Of a DNA stretch of 64,000 nt, positions 19,077-28,608 are shown in pieces (position 1 is the first letter of the stretch; every line of letters begins with the position of its first letter). Location of the stretch: contig NZ_CP035913.1 of assembly GCF_004209755.1 (NCBI RefSeq), positions 6,758,001-6,822,000 on the forward strand. Direction: 5' to 3'. Below the pieces are notes generated by a model. It did no database searches. It saw only the letters and a list, made by a program, of their open reading frames with translations, and was not told the origin of the DNA. This stretch comes from Pseudoduganella lutea. GTDB taxonomy: Bacteria; Pseudomonadota; Gammaproteobacteria; Burkholderiales; Burkholderiaceae_D. The translations under genes and the position numbers were made by a program.

Positions 19077-20198
19077 TTAACGAGGTATCTGTACACTAAA
19101 TTCCGTGCCATTTAGGTCGTCAGAGGTAACTGAGATGTCGCCGCCATGCGCAGTGGCAATTTGCTTTGCAATATAGAGACCGAGTCCAAGACTGCTTCGT
19201 GGCCTCTGCCCACTGACGTGCTCTGTCGCCTGCACTAACGAAGTGAAAAGGGTTGGTAAAACGTCTTTTGGAATCGTCTGTCCTTGGTTCTGAACTCTCA
19301 GAAGTACACGATCAGGCTCGCCCACGATGTGGACATTGATTGGGGTATTCGGTGCACCATATTGTGCGGCATTAATTGCTAAGTTTGTAAGCAATTGCTG
19401 AAGTCGTGATTGATCGAACGCACCTATCAGTTCTCCAGTTGCATGAAAATCGAACTGCGCACGGGGGTGCGCTGCGTTTGCGTCTTCAATAGCCCACTGA
19501 CCCATTTCGAGGAGGTCGCATTCTTCGCGAACGATTGCAATGCCTTCGCCTAGCTGTGTACGGGCTAGTGCTAGGAGGTCATTGACCATTCCATTCATGT
19601 TTGCTGCGCTACGTTTTACACGCACACCGATCTGCTGAACCCGGTCGTCAAACGCACCCGGTCTTAGTAGATAAGTGCCAGCTGTCGCCATTGCAGCCAA
19701 GGGACTACGTAAGTCGTGCCCAAGAATTGCTAAAAACATGTCGCGAGTTTCGTTCAGCTTGTCAGAGTAGGCAACGGCCGCGTCTGCTAGTGACTGATCA
19801 ATTGCTTCGTTAAAGCGCATGATGTCCTCGGGATTTTCGACTAACGCAGCAGCCCCGTCCTCCTTCCAGAGTTTGAGAACACTTGCTCGAAGCGCTCGAT
19901 ATTCTGCAATCAGTTGCAGAAGGGTAAACCCGCTGGCGTAACGTAACCTGCCATGAGTAACCGAAGCGCTGTCGTCTGAAGCTGAGGTCGGTTGCTCACC
20001 ACGAGACTTTGCGTCAGTTTGTTCTGAGGTCTGGTCCTGTTCAATGTCGCGCGCTACGAACTCTAGAATCTGCCTGGCATGGTCTCTCAACTCAAGGCTG
20101 GACATCTTGTCTGAAGCTGCGCCAAAAGTTGCAGCAAATGCTTCCCATTCGACAAGAATCTTCTCCATATGAGTGATGATGTATTTTGAAAGATTCAT
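19077..20198 (-). CDS. Soluble sensor histidine kinase with RsbRD-like N-terminal domain (paralogue of 9553-10674)
   Basis: 373 residues, the same length as the kinase at 9553-10674 and similar to it along the whole protein. It has an RsbRD-like helical domain (EKILVEWEAFAATFGA, then LRDHARQILEFVARDI), HisKA with His161 in LGHDLRSPLAAMATAGTYL, and HATPase_c with SLGLGLYIAKQIATAHGG. The segment between the first two domains (about 85-105) is the most divergent. An upstream in-frame start at 20258 is possible, but the ATG at 20198 matches the paralogue. A stand-alone receiver gene lies upstream on the same strand and could be its phosphorylation target. Confidence 0.88.
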   Translation of the reverse strand: MNLSKYIITHMEKILVEWEAFAATFGAASDKMSSLELRDHARQILEFVARDIEQDQTSEQTDAKSRGEQPTSASDDSASVTHGRLRYASGFTLLQLIAEYRALRASVLKLWKEDGAAALVENPEDIMRFNEAIDQSLADAAVAYSDKLNETRDMFLAILGHDLRSPLAAMATAGTYLLRPGAFDDRVQQIGVRVKRSAANMNGMVNDLLALARTQLGEGIAIVREECDLLEMGQWAIEDANAAHPRAQFDFHATGELIGAFDQSRLQQLLTNLAINAAQYGAPNTPINVHIVGEPDRVLLRVQNQGQTIPKDVLPTLFTSLVQATEHVSGQRPRSSLGLGLYIAKQIATAHGGDISVTSDDLNGTEFSVQIPR

Positions 20199-20788
20199 AG
20201 TGCCAATTGTGAGAATAGGAAGAACGCCAGGACGGCGAAGCAATTTAACTTTCAGCATAGCCTAGCTAGCTGAGAACTGCAGCTCAAGAACCACAGGCGT
20301 GACAAGGTCTGCTTGTGGCCGAAAGTAGCCGTTCGGAATGGCTCAGTGTACGATGTTGCTATCAGGACAAGCAAGGCGTTTTGTTAGGCGCTCTAAGACA
20401 CAATCCTGCTCAACAAGTTGAGTAGACCGGAGTGATTGACGTGGCATAACTAGGCATTATTTGACACTGGCACATTCGCGGCAAGGCGCCCTTGGAGGGA
20501 GCGCCAGACGCTTAGGCATCTCAAGAACAGTGTCCGGCGCGCTGGCTCTAGCTGCGCGCGGACGAGCCGGCCTAGGCCGAGCAGCGCTCTCGCAGCGCAA
20601 TCGACACCCGCTCGGTCCAGCAACTTCAGCCATGCTTAAGACCGAGGCAGCTCGATCCAGGAAGCAGCGAGGTACGCTAATGCAGATCCATAAGGACCTA
20701 AAGGAATTGGGACTGAGGGGGCATACGACAGGGGGGCAGCGTGGAAGGAAGGACACACTGAGCGGGTCAATCCATCAGCAAGCGAACA
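20199..20788. other. Intergenic, with a possible transposase relic
   Basis: A plus-strand frame from 20461 contains ARRLGISRTVSGAL followed about 50 residues later by LMQIHKDLKELGLRG. That is reminiscent of the helix-turn-helix and following segment of IS21/ISL3-like transposases. No catalytic domain follows. It is a weak resemblance, and the rest of the interval holds nothing recognisable. Confidence 0.25.
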
Positions 20789-21202
20789 TCAGTAGCTGCT
20801 CACAGCAGGCGAGACAGCAATTCCCCGCTCGTTGAGGACGCTCTGCAAAGCCTCTACAATGGTTTCGAGTTTCGCTGGTTTGGTCAGGCAGCAATCGAAT
20901 AGTGGGGGGCCGGCGTAAGCTCTTCCTTCTGACCCATGCCAGCCACTTAGGGCAAGGATCGCGACGTTGTCCCAGCCGGGCAGGGAACGGATCGCTTTTG
21001 CAGTTTCGTACCCGTCCAGAATTGGCATTCGGATATCCAAGAGGATAACCTTCGGTTGCCAAGTGTTCAGCACTCCAAGCGCCTGATTGCCTGAGTACAC
21101 CGCCATTGCTGTGATTCCACATACCTGAAGCAGGTCAACCAACATGTCAGCGACAAGCACATCATCATCGACAACCAAGACAGGAATTGAATGCATATCC
21201 AT
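20789..21202 (-). CDS. Single-domain response regulator (receiver only)
   Basis: 137 residues from the chosen ATG at 21202. It has the acidic pocket VVDDD near residues 9-13, the phospho-acceptor Asp56 in ILLDIRMPILDG, a conserved Ser in LALSG and Lys in CLTKPAK, which together make a complete CheY-like receiver with no output domain. A GTG at 21259 in the same frame would add 19 residues. It probably relays phosphate among the orphan kinases nearby. The closest on its strand is the kinase at 19077-20198, about 590 bases downstream. It is in the same style as the receivers fused to the kinases at 695 and 2919. Confidence 0.8.
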   Translation of the reverse strand: MDMHSIPVLVVDDDVLVADMLVDLLQVCGITAMAVYSGNQALGVLNTWQPKVILLDIRMPILDGYETAKAIRSLPGWDNVAILALSGWHGSEGRAYAGPPLFDCCLTKPAKLETIVEALQSVLNERGIAVSPAVSSY

Positions 21203-21398
21203 TTGGCAATAAATTTTTGCGTACGCGATGACATGAAGTGTATCCTGGCAGCTGCTCACAATGAGTGTATCCGTGTGTAAATATCTGGATGTGCGGCGTA
21301 GATGTCACACGTTGTTGTTTTCTCGATGCCACAAGGTCAACCATTGATACGCCTCAACCCGTCCTGCTGATATGGGCTTATCGTAGAACGGGGGAGCC

Positions 21399-21563
21399 AT
21401 GGTAAACACCAAACGGATGTCAATAGAAGCTGGCGGAGATGCCTTACAGCACCTGGCAGATGAGCTGGCCCTGACACATGGCGAGATGTTCAGCGCATAC
21501 TTTTTCGAAGAGCACTGGGAGGCGATTGAAAGAGTGATCGAAAGGCTAGTCAACGATGACTAG
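21399..21563 (+). CDS. Small acidic hypothetical protein
   Basis: 54 residues, preceded by a strong GGGGGAG ribosome-binding site 2 to 8 bases from the ATG. The sequence is helical and acidic (ALQHLADELALTHGEMFSAY, then HWEAIERVIERLVNDD). The THGEMFSAYFF and VIERL segments faintly echo the HG-x3-A and IxRVL landmarks of the small-protein family in this region, but the spacing is not the same, so membership is not claimed. Function is unknown. Confidence 0.45.
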   Translation: MVNTKRMSIEAGGDALQHLADELALTHGEMFSAYFFEEHWEAIERVIERLVNDD

Positions 21564-22618
21564 CTTAGGCTCCCCTTCCAGGCAATTGCCTTGCGATTGA
21601 GACAGTACGCTAACTCAGTAGGCCGTGCGTTGACGCCTCTCGCCCAGTGGGTGTAGGACGCGAACAGTAACTTTGTACCCTACGCCTTTGCTAGCGAGAA
21701 AGGCCGAGCACGATCCAACTTGCCTTCCATTGCAAGTCGGATAGCAGCTTCAACGAACGCCTCGTGTAGGTGGTTTCGTCAACGATCTGGGATCACGGCT
21801 GCAATGCTTACGGCGTTATAGTGTACGGATGCTGTCACGAAGTAGCCCGGCCTCTAGAAGCCGTTTTCTGTACTTTATCGATACTTTGCAAGCCCCTGGC
21901 GCGATGGTAGGTCAGAGAGTCGCTGCGTTTTGGCTGGCGCACATACAGTGCCTGGCCCAATGCCCCGATCACAAAATTGGTTCACATCGAACTGCTTACT
22001 CGTCCTTCCTCCCAGGCGTCAGCGACCACCTTACCACTGAGGTATTGCGCCGACAAAACGGCCCTGCGACACATGCACGGCCAGCAATATCACGGTGATT
22101 GCCAAGCAACTTGCTTTCATGCACAAGACTTAGGAACGGAAAATTGCCTGGGTTTGCGACGTTGCACACTACGCCAAGTCGTAGCCGAATGAATGCCGGA
22201 CCCATTCAGCTTTCATGACGATGCCGCGTGCGAGAACGGAGGTATGCGGCATCAGGAGAAAGTGACGCGTATGGAGGTTACCCAAGCGCGGCGCGACGAC
22301 AAGACGACGCCGATGCACTTGCAAGCCAGCCGTATTGGGCAGCTGGACCAACTGCCATCTGCAACTTGCACATCCGGTAAAGCGTGTTCTCAGCACGCAC
22401 CTTCACCAGTCAGCCATACAGTGCTGTCTTCGGACAGTCGCCTCGCGCCACCTCAACCGGCCACGTGCCTAGCGTCCGCCAAATACCCCTCATCCGCTTT
22501 ACACGCATCGCTGTCCTGCACCGACCGTTAAAAAATACTTGTTTTGACGCGACTGTTGCGTGAACCACTCACAATTTCACATTCTTTCAGGTATTCTTTT
22601 TTTCAGGAGGAAACAGTG
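21564..22618. other. Intergenic, no supported gene
   Basis: About 1 kb without a convincing gene. The longest frame (22193-22531, plus) has a low-complexity tail, no ribosome-binding site and no recognisable domain. The last 60 bases are AT-rich and contain the leader and strong ribosome-binding site of the next small gene. Confidence 0.4.
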
Positions 22619-22816
22619 ATGACTCAAGACGGCTTATCAACCTGCCGTCGCTCCGATTTCGCACGAGCCGCTCTTGTTGAGACTGCAATCCGATTGCAGG
22701 CCGAGCATGGTTCGGTTGTAGCTGTGGAGTTTCTTATCTCAGCGAACCTGCGGCCCGAAGCGATAAATCGTGTCCTTTCCGAACCAAGTGAGAGACGGAC
22801 AGCACCTTTTCGATAG
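22619..22816 (+). CDS. Small hypothetical protein, member C of the local paralogous family
   Basis: 65 residues. CAGGAGGAAACAGTG immediately before the ATG is a near-perfect ribosome-binding site, so this is probably expressed. The core reads LQAEHGSVVAVEFL, then ANLRPEAINRVL and SEPSERR. It shares CRRSDFARAALVETA-like sequence upstream of the core with member E (CRRRKFVQAAVVQAV). There is no signal peptide. Function is unknown. Confidence 0.65.
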   Translation: MTQDGLSTCRRSDFARAALVETAIRLQAEHGSVVAVEFLISANLRPEAINRVLSEPSERRTAPFR

Positions 22817-22952
22817 CTATGGCGATGGATGCTTCCCAAGCGCCTGACCCGAGGAGGCCTTGCTCCGAGTGCTGATGTGGGTGGTTTATCGCACGATAAT
22901 GTTGAACCAATTCAGCTAAGCTGGCCGTTTGCTGACTCGGAGAAACTTTCAA

Positions 22953-23162
22953 ATGGGAACCCGCACAGACGTGCTTACCGGACAACATTTGCAAGTTGCA
23001 CTCGTCTTCAAGAAAATGCTGGGGCTCGAAGAGGCAATAGCATATTTGCGTTCTGCTCGCGTTGAGCAACATCTAATTGACCGCGTACTTCTCAGCGATA
23101 ATCATCGACACTTCCCATACCCCTCACAAAGTGATACCGGAATTAACGCGCGCAATGATTAG
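22953..23162 (+). CDS. Small hypothetical protein, member D of the local paralogous family
   Basis: 69 residues from the ATG at 22953; GGAG lies 11-12 bases upstream, a rather long spacing. The core reads KKMLGLEEAIAYLRSARV, then HLIDRVL and NHRH, aligning without gaps with the other members though the terminal RR is RH. It follows member C on the same strand by 136 bases. Function is unknown. Confidence 0.55.
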   Translation: MGTRTDVLTGQHLQVALVFKKMLGLEEAIAYLRSARVEQHLIDRVLLSDNHRHFPYPSQSDTGINARND

Positions 23163-23317
23163 CCTATTGTGCTCTGCAGCAGGATTGGCACGCAGGAACG
23201 CGCAATCTCATTCCCTGCCATAGGGCTAACTACTGTGCGCTGCTGCGCCTCAAAAGTGCGCTGCCCACTTTCGTCATAGGATATGCTTCGCTAAAATTCG
23301 GAGATTTGGGCTGGCAT

Positions 23318-23638
23318 ATGTTCGAATACACCGTGGTGAGCTGCCGCCGTCGCAAATTTGTGCAGGCAGCGGTTGTGCAGGCCGTTACCAAATTGATGCA
23401 TAAGATCAGCGAGCAGCGGGTGCTCAAGCTGCTTACCGATGAGCAGGTGCCGATCCATGTCATTGAGCGCGTCCTGTCACCGCTTGGTTATAGACGCGCG
23501 ATGATCCATACGCGATTGCCGATGCCGAACCTGTCGATGCATTCCGGTTGGCTGCGCCTGACGCATGCCACGCCAGATCAAACCCTCGCTGCGATATGGC
23601 TTGGCCGATCCCATTTACTACAGCACAAAGACGGGTGA
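23318..23638 (+). CDS. Small hypothetical protein, member E of the local paralogous family
   Basis: 106 residues from the ATG at 23318, the longest member, with an extra C-terminal tail of about 45 residues. The core reads KLMHKISEQRVLKLLTDEQV, then IHVIERVL and GYRR. The upstream helix CRRRKFVQAAVVQAV matches the corresponding part of member C, so C and E may be the closest pair. The ribosome-binding site is weak. C, D and E form a same-strand cluster over about 1 kb. Confidence 0.55.
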   Translation: MFEYTVVSCRRRKFVQAAVVQAVTKLMHKISEQRVLKLLTDEQVPIHVIERVLSPLGYRRAMIHTRLPMPNLSMHSGWLRLTHATPDQTLAAIWLGRSHLLQHKDG

Positions 23639-23903
23639 ATTGCCATCCTAGGATATCTATAACGCCAGCGGCCTTGGTTTGCTTCGGGCGCGCCAATGCT
23701 ACGGGATGGAATACGACTGCTGCGCCACGTGGAGTTCGCAGACCGCTTCGAGCTCGTAGGGCTGCGTGCTGATGCCCCCCTTTGCATCGTAGGGTACAAC
23801 TTTTGGGACCAACCTTGGTACCGGCGCTGGAACCGACGCTATCCAGCAGTGTAGCTGGCGGAACATCTCCACCTTCAGCAACGCACTGAATATTGGTAAC
23901 GCG

Positions 23904-24344
23904 TCAGACAAGATTGACGTTCAGGATGACAGTGATCTTGCCCACGTCTGCGCCCGCTTTTTGCCTTTCGTAGGACAGCAGCATGGGTTGCAACAAAGTG
24001 CTCGCTTCTGCATGGACAACGCCATGTTGTTTCAAATACTGCAGGTCTTGTTCCGCTACTTGAAAATGTTCAATTGAGTAGGGGACGTTCGCCTGGATGC
24101 AGCCAGCGGCGGCCAATTTTCGCAAGGTGCGACGACACTGATCGTCAACGCTCACATCGTCAACCCGAACCAATAGTGGTGCCGCTGGCTTCCTGTCGTG
24201 CCGTGACCGACGATTACGGGCGCCATCTGGTACCGGTCGCGGTAAGGCTGCGACCTCCCTCGGCTCTGCACTGGTATTGGTCCAACGGTGGGCGCTGTCA
24301 GCCCACTGCTCGCTTCGTTCATCGTCAGCCGTTTCGTGTCGCAT
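23904..24344 (-). CDS. Hypothetical protein
   Basis: 146 residues from the ATG at 24344, which has AGGAG 6 bases upstream. The frame stays open to 24500, but that extension lacks a start signal. The N-terminal 50 residues are charged and probably disordered (MRHETADDERSEQWADSAHR). The remainder is more compact, with RVDDVSVDDQCRRTLRKLAA and a terminal KITVILNVNLV strand. No family is recognised. It is separated by 221 bases from the divergent nuclease gene. Confidence 0.5.
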   Translation of the reverse strand: MRHETADDERSEQWADSAHRWTNTSAEPREVAALPRPVPDGARNRRSRHDRKPAAPLLVRVDDVSVDDQCRRTLRKLAAAGCIQANVPYSIEHFQVAEQDLQYLKQHGVVHAEASTLLQPMLLSYERQKAGADVGKITVILNVNLV

Positions 24345-24565
24345 AGTCACTCCTGCTGTATTGCCAACCTCTTCGGAAGCTAGCGCTACCATTTGTAGCT
24401 TGTGTTTCGCAACGCAGCAATTATGACATCTTAGTGACCAGGTGTGCAGTCTTGATAAGGCCGACTGGAGGCGCTTGAGCTTTGCGTCTGAAGTTGACAC
24501 GTTGTGGAAATATTATGGCTCTACGATAGATGGCTGGTTTTCTTCCCATTTTGTTCGGAGCATCC

Positions 24566-25542
24566 ATGACGTCTGTCCAGATCCACGTTCCCCTCACGAT
24601 TACCGTATCGCTCGGCGACGCGACCATAACGCCCATCCCTGTGGCCTTGACCCAGGCCGGCCCGCTTTCTACCGGTGGCCTGGAACGCCTCGACATCGAT
24701 CCCGATTACGCGGGGCGCCGTGGTTACGACCCGGATTTCCTGGGGGTGCCGGTACCACTGCCAGTCCTGGACGATGAACAACGCCGCAATGCGGCAAAAA
24801 ATGCCCGTGCCAGGGAGGGGCAGGATCCGACCGTCCTGCCTTATCACCACTTCTCCATCGTCATGAACCGTCGCAGGCAACTGGCGTACTACACGGCAGT
24901 GAACATCGACGGTGCGCAGGCTAAACAGCCAAAGCGCGAACGTGATAGCTGGCACTTCGATCCGCGGATTGCCCAGTCCGAGCAGATCGGCGAGGCGCTC
25001 TACGCGCGTAATGCACTGGATCGCGGCCACTTGGTACGGCGCCTCGATCCCGCCTGGGGAGTGAGGCGCTACAGGCAAACAACGACACGTTCCACTTCAC
25101 CAACTGCTCGCCGCAGCACGCCGATTTCAACCAGAGCAGTGAGACATGGCTAGGCATCGAGAATCACCTGCTCGGTATGGCAACGGGTCAGCGGCAACAG
25201 CTGACAGTGTTTACCGGGCCAGTCATGACGGACGAGGATCCCCTGTATCGCGGCGTACGCTTGCCTCGGCACTTCTGGAAGATCGCCGCATATCTTGGGG
25301 GCGACGACTCCCTGACCGTCTCGGCGTATCTGCTCGGCCAGGAAGGTTTACTCGATGGTCTGGAACGGTTCAATCCAGGTACGTGGCAGGTGCCGGTCGC
25401 GGAGATCATCGAGCGCACCGGGCTCGACTTCAGTCCGTTGTTGGCGGCGGCGGTCGCGCTGGATCGTGGACCGGGCTTGGAGGCAGCGGGGCAGGGTGGT
25501 CGTCGTCGTCTCGACTCCGTCAACGACATCGTTGCTATCTGA
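24566..25542 (+). pseudogene. DNA/RNA non-specific endonuclease (NUC1/EndoG-like), frameshifted
   Basis: The ATG at 24566 has GGAG 7 bases upstream. The first frame runs through the catalytic DRGH motif (His codon at 25028-25030) and LVRRLDPAWG. The continuation ALQANNDTFHFTNCSPQH, which includes the metal-binding Asn region, is in another frame and runs to the TGA at 25540. One missing base in or near the GGGG run at about 25056 explains the switch. With it restored the protein would be about 325 residues with a complete bba-metal nuclease core. No signal peptide is visible. A trypsin-like protease gene follows immediately. Whether the lesion is real or a consensus error is open. Confidence 0.75.
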
Positions 25543-25543
25543 A

Positions 25544-26764
25544 GTGGGCGTGCAGAAGCTGCGTCCCGTGTACGCGCAAGCAAGTCGCCGGCTGGATCAG
25601 AAAGCCGGTACGCATGCGCAAACCCATGACCATATCGCGCGCCGCACGGTGCGGCTCCTTGATCCGGTGGTGACCGCCATGCGCGCCAGGCGATTGGTGC
25701 AATCGCCCTTGGTGGCGACGGCGTTCGATAACGACGTGGCGCAGGAACTGCGACAGCAGCCTGATGCTTGTCAATGGAGCAAGAAGGCGCAGACCCAGCT
25801 GGAACGGGTAGTCAACGATGCTGACTTTCTGCCAGTGTGGTTCCTGCAGCGCGGCGCCGATCTGCGGCGGACGGTCGCGCAGGTGCAAGCCCGATCACCA
25901 AGCGGCGTGCAAATGCATGGTACTGGCTTCCTGGTCGGGCCAGGTTTATTGCTGACCAATGCCCACGTACTGGACTGGTCCGATAACGGCGGCGAATCGC
26001 TCAATGACCTCGTACGTGAGTCGACGGTGGTATTCGATTTCGAGCAGCGTTTCGATGGTTCCTATGCGCCGATGGTCACTTTCCGTCTTGACCCAGATAC
26101 GTTATTGCTGAGCAGCCCTTGGAACGAGCTCGATTTCGTGCTCGTGGCCCTGCAGCCTCACAGCGTCGATAGGCAGGCGGCAATCGCAGACTACGGTTTC
26201 AATCGCCTGACTGCAGAACTGGGCAAGGTCGCGCGGGGCGAGCCGATCTTCATCATCCAGCATCCGCTGGGAAAGGAAAAGCAGGTAGTGTTACATGGGA
26301 ACCGCCTGATTGAGCGCGATGAAGCAACGACGGTGCTGGTGTACGAGGCAGACACGAACAGTGGCTCGTCCGGCGCGCCCGTGTACAACCGCCAGTGGGA
26401 AGTCGTGGCGTTGCACCATGCGCCGCAGATTGGTCGCAATCCAAACGGCGACGTGCTGGCGATCGACGGCAGTGTCTGGACCGAGGCGCATGGCGCAAGC
26501 TAGGTCAAGTTTTTGGCGCTCAACGAAGGCATCCGGATTAGCAGCCTGCTGTATCACCTTGAGAGACTGGCCAGCGGACATCGGCAGACAGGTAAGATCG
26601 CGGCGCCGCACCGCGTGACCTCGGACGGCGCGGTACGGTTGCAAGCGATGCTTCAGACAAAGCAAGCGCAGCAACCCTCCGCGCTGGTGCAGCCAGTGCC
26701 GGTAGCGGTCAAGACGCCGGTGCAGTCCGTACAGCCGGCGCGGCGATATCCTCAGCCCGACTGA
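25544..26764 (+). pseudogene. Trypsin-like serine protease with an internal nonsense codon
   Basis: The frame opens at or just after the nuclease stop (GTG at 25544 or 25550; ATG at 25679). A helical N-terminal region of about 120 residues precedes an S1-type protease domain with a complete triad: His in LLTNAHVLDW (25964), Asp in ELDFVLVAL (26132), and Ser in NSGSSGAPV (26369). A TAG at 26501-26503 interrupts it after WTEAHGAS. The same frame continues with VKFLALNEGIRISSLLYHL to 26764, the usual end of such proteins, so TAG probably replaced a Gln codon. The protease domain itself would be complete without the tail. Close coupling with the nuclease suggests joint function. Confidence 0.7.
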
Positions 26765-26817
26765 CTTTGTCTCAGATGTTGCGATGACGACATGCCAGCG
26801 GGCTAGGGATTTCGGTC

Positions 26818-27447
26818 TTACGAAGATTTACCAGGCTTTGCCGGGGTTCCTTGTGCTGCCTGTCCACCCTGTGCATTGCCTTTGAACGAAGCATGCTCGC
26901 CCTCTACATCGACCTGTGCGCTGCCATTGGCACCATCGCTCGACGACTGCATGCTGCCATGGTGCGTGCTGCCGTTGCCACGCTGCGCGCCGTCAAACTG
27001 GAACGGATCGCGGAAGTTTTTCAGGGATTCTTCCTGGCGGCGGACCGTACGATCGGTCTCGTCGGCAGCGGTACGTGCCACCTGGTCGGCCAAGGCTTGC
27101 GCGGTGCGGGTGGTCTCCTGCACATGCTGTTCCGTGACCTTGGCAAAGCTCACCTGGGAATCGGCTGCAACGCGCGAAATATGTTGCTGGTACGCGCGCA
27201 GCTTTTCGGAGGCAGGTTGGACGCGGGCTGCCGAGACGGAGATCAGATCGCTAGGGCGATCAGAGCTCAGGAGCTGGTGGCCCACGATAGTGCTTTCTTC
27301 GAGCAGCGTCTGACCTAACTGGATAGTGAGCTGGCACATCTCCTGGAAGGACAGCGACAGCGATTTGGACATGTCGTTCAGGAATGCGGCCTGTGCATTC
27401 AGGTGATTACGGACTGCCGGCGTGACGGATTGCAAGAACGGGAACAT
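26818..27447 (-). CDS. Phasin family protein
   Basis: 209 residues. The helical, amphipathic N-terminal two-thirds (about 5-135: FLNDMSKSLSLSFQEMCQLT, then SFAKVTEQHVQETTRTAQAL) matches polyhydroxyalkanoate granule-associated phasins of Burkholderiales. The C-terminal 65 residues are low-complexity and rich in Gly, Ser, Gln and Asn. GAGG lies 8 bases before the ATG. Phasins coat PHA storage granules and control their size. It is convergent with the protease gene, 53 bases away, and no PHA synthase is nearby. Confidence 0.85.
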   Translation of the reverse strand: MFPFLQSVTPAVRNHLNAQAAFLNDMSKSLSLSFQEMCQLTIQLGQTLLEESTIVGHQLLSSDRPSDLISVSAARVQPASEKLRAYQQHISRVAADSQVSFAKVTEQHVQETTRTAQALADQVARTAADETDRTVRRQEESLKNFRDPFQFDGAQRGNGSTHHGSMQSSSDGANGSAQVDVEGEHASFKGNAQGGQAAQGTPAKPGKSS

Positions 27448-28608
27448 GGATGACCTCGTGAGGTGATTTTGCCAGTAGGTGACCCGCCATGATCACTCAC
27501 TGGCAGGACAAGTTAGAGGCCACTAACTGCTGAGCGGCCGGTCGCCGCACTCGGTAGTGGAGTGCGAAGTGGACTACCGTATGCCCCGCATGTGACAGGC
27601 ATTTGACAGGGACCGGACAAATTTTCATGCGAACAGCGCATTCATGGCGGCGGGCGAATTAGCGCGTGGCATCGACGCCGAACATATCGCCCAAGAAGCA
27701 ATAGCGGTAGGACTCGTGTTCATCGACATTCGCCCCAATGAACCAGACCGAATGTTGGGAGAACGTCGCGACCGGAAACAGGTAAGAAGCGTCGATCGTA
27801 CCGTTACTGATGTTGAGGCGCGCGCCTAGTACAAAATCGCAGGGACGTGGTGAGCGAAGGGTGATCTTCCAAGGGCGAGCGTGCTCTTCGTGTCGACAGC
27901 AAGACACTGCGACCCGAACGAATGCCGTCGATTACACGCAGCAGCCCTCGGCCTAGCCGTTTACGCCACGCACCGGCAGTGGGGACCCTCTTTTCGACCT
28001 GCGGCTCAAGCTGATCCTGCAGCGCAAAGATGGCAGCCTTGGTCCAGGCGGTGCGAGCTGTTCGCTCCAGTAGCGCTTTTGGATCGAACGAGCGCTGCTC
28101 TTGAACATCTGTGCTGCAGTTTGGCCAGTAGCGTTTGCTTAACGATCCTATTCTTCATCCTTGTGGCGGCGCTGCCAAGAGTAGCCCCGGTGTTTTCCCA
28201 GATGTATCGCCGATCGTATGGCGTCTTCGGTTTTTCGCGTGGAAGCTCTGCGCAGGCTGCTCACAAGAATATGATAACCTTACCGACTGCGATTGATTCG
28301 AGCTGTTGCTGAGCAGCTATTCGTGCTGTCCACAGTGCTGAGGCAATACCGAAAAATTGACCACTGGAATCGAACTCAAGAACCAGTTGCATTTGTCGGT
28401 ACTTTTGACGGTACTTTTTGGCAAAACGATGTTTCTTGCGCTCTATAGTGCGATTCCGGTCAGCGGAACATGTGATCAGGTTATCGGGTCGCCGACAGGC
28501 AGGCAGTCGTCAGGCAACGTCGATCAGGGACGAGAGTCGCCGTGAAGGGAAGGGCGTGGGCTAGCAGTGCGCAGTGCCGCTTAGATTATTGATTGGGGCA
28601 TTGCGCGT
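27448..28608. other. Long intergenic region with an unidentified gene remnant
   Basis: No intact gene is supported. Minus-strand frames at 27659-27907 (LGARLNISNGTIDASYLFPV, then HSVWFIGANVDEHESYRYCF) and at about 27880-28120 (ALLERTARTAWTKAAIFALQ) look like consecutive pieces of one protein in different frames, so a decayed gene is likely. I do not recognise the family. The rest, 28140-28608, shows nothing. Confidence 0.35.
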
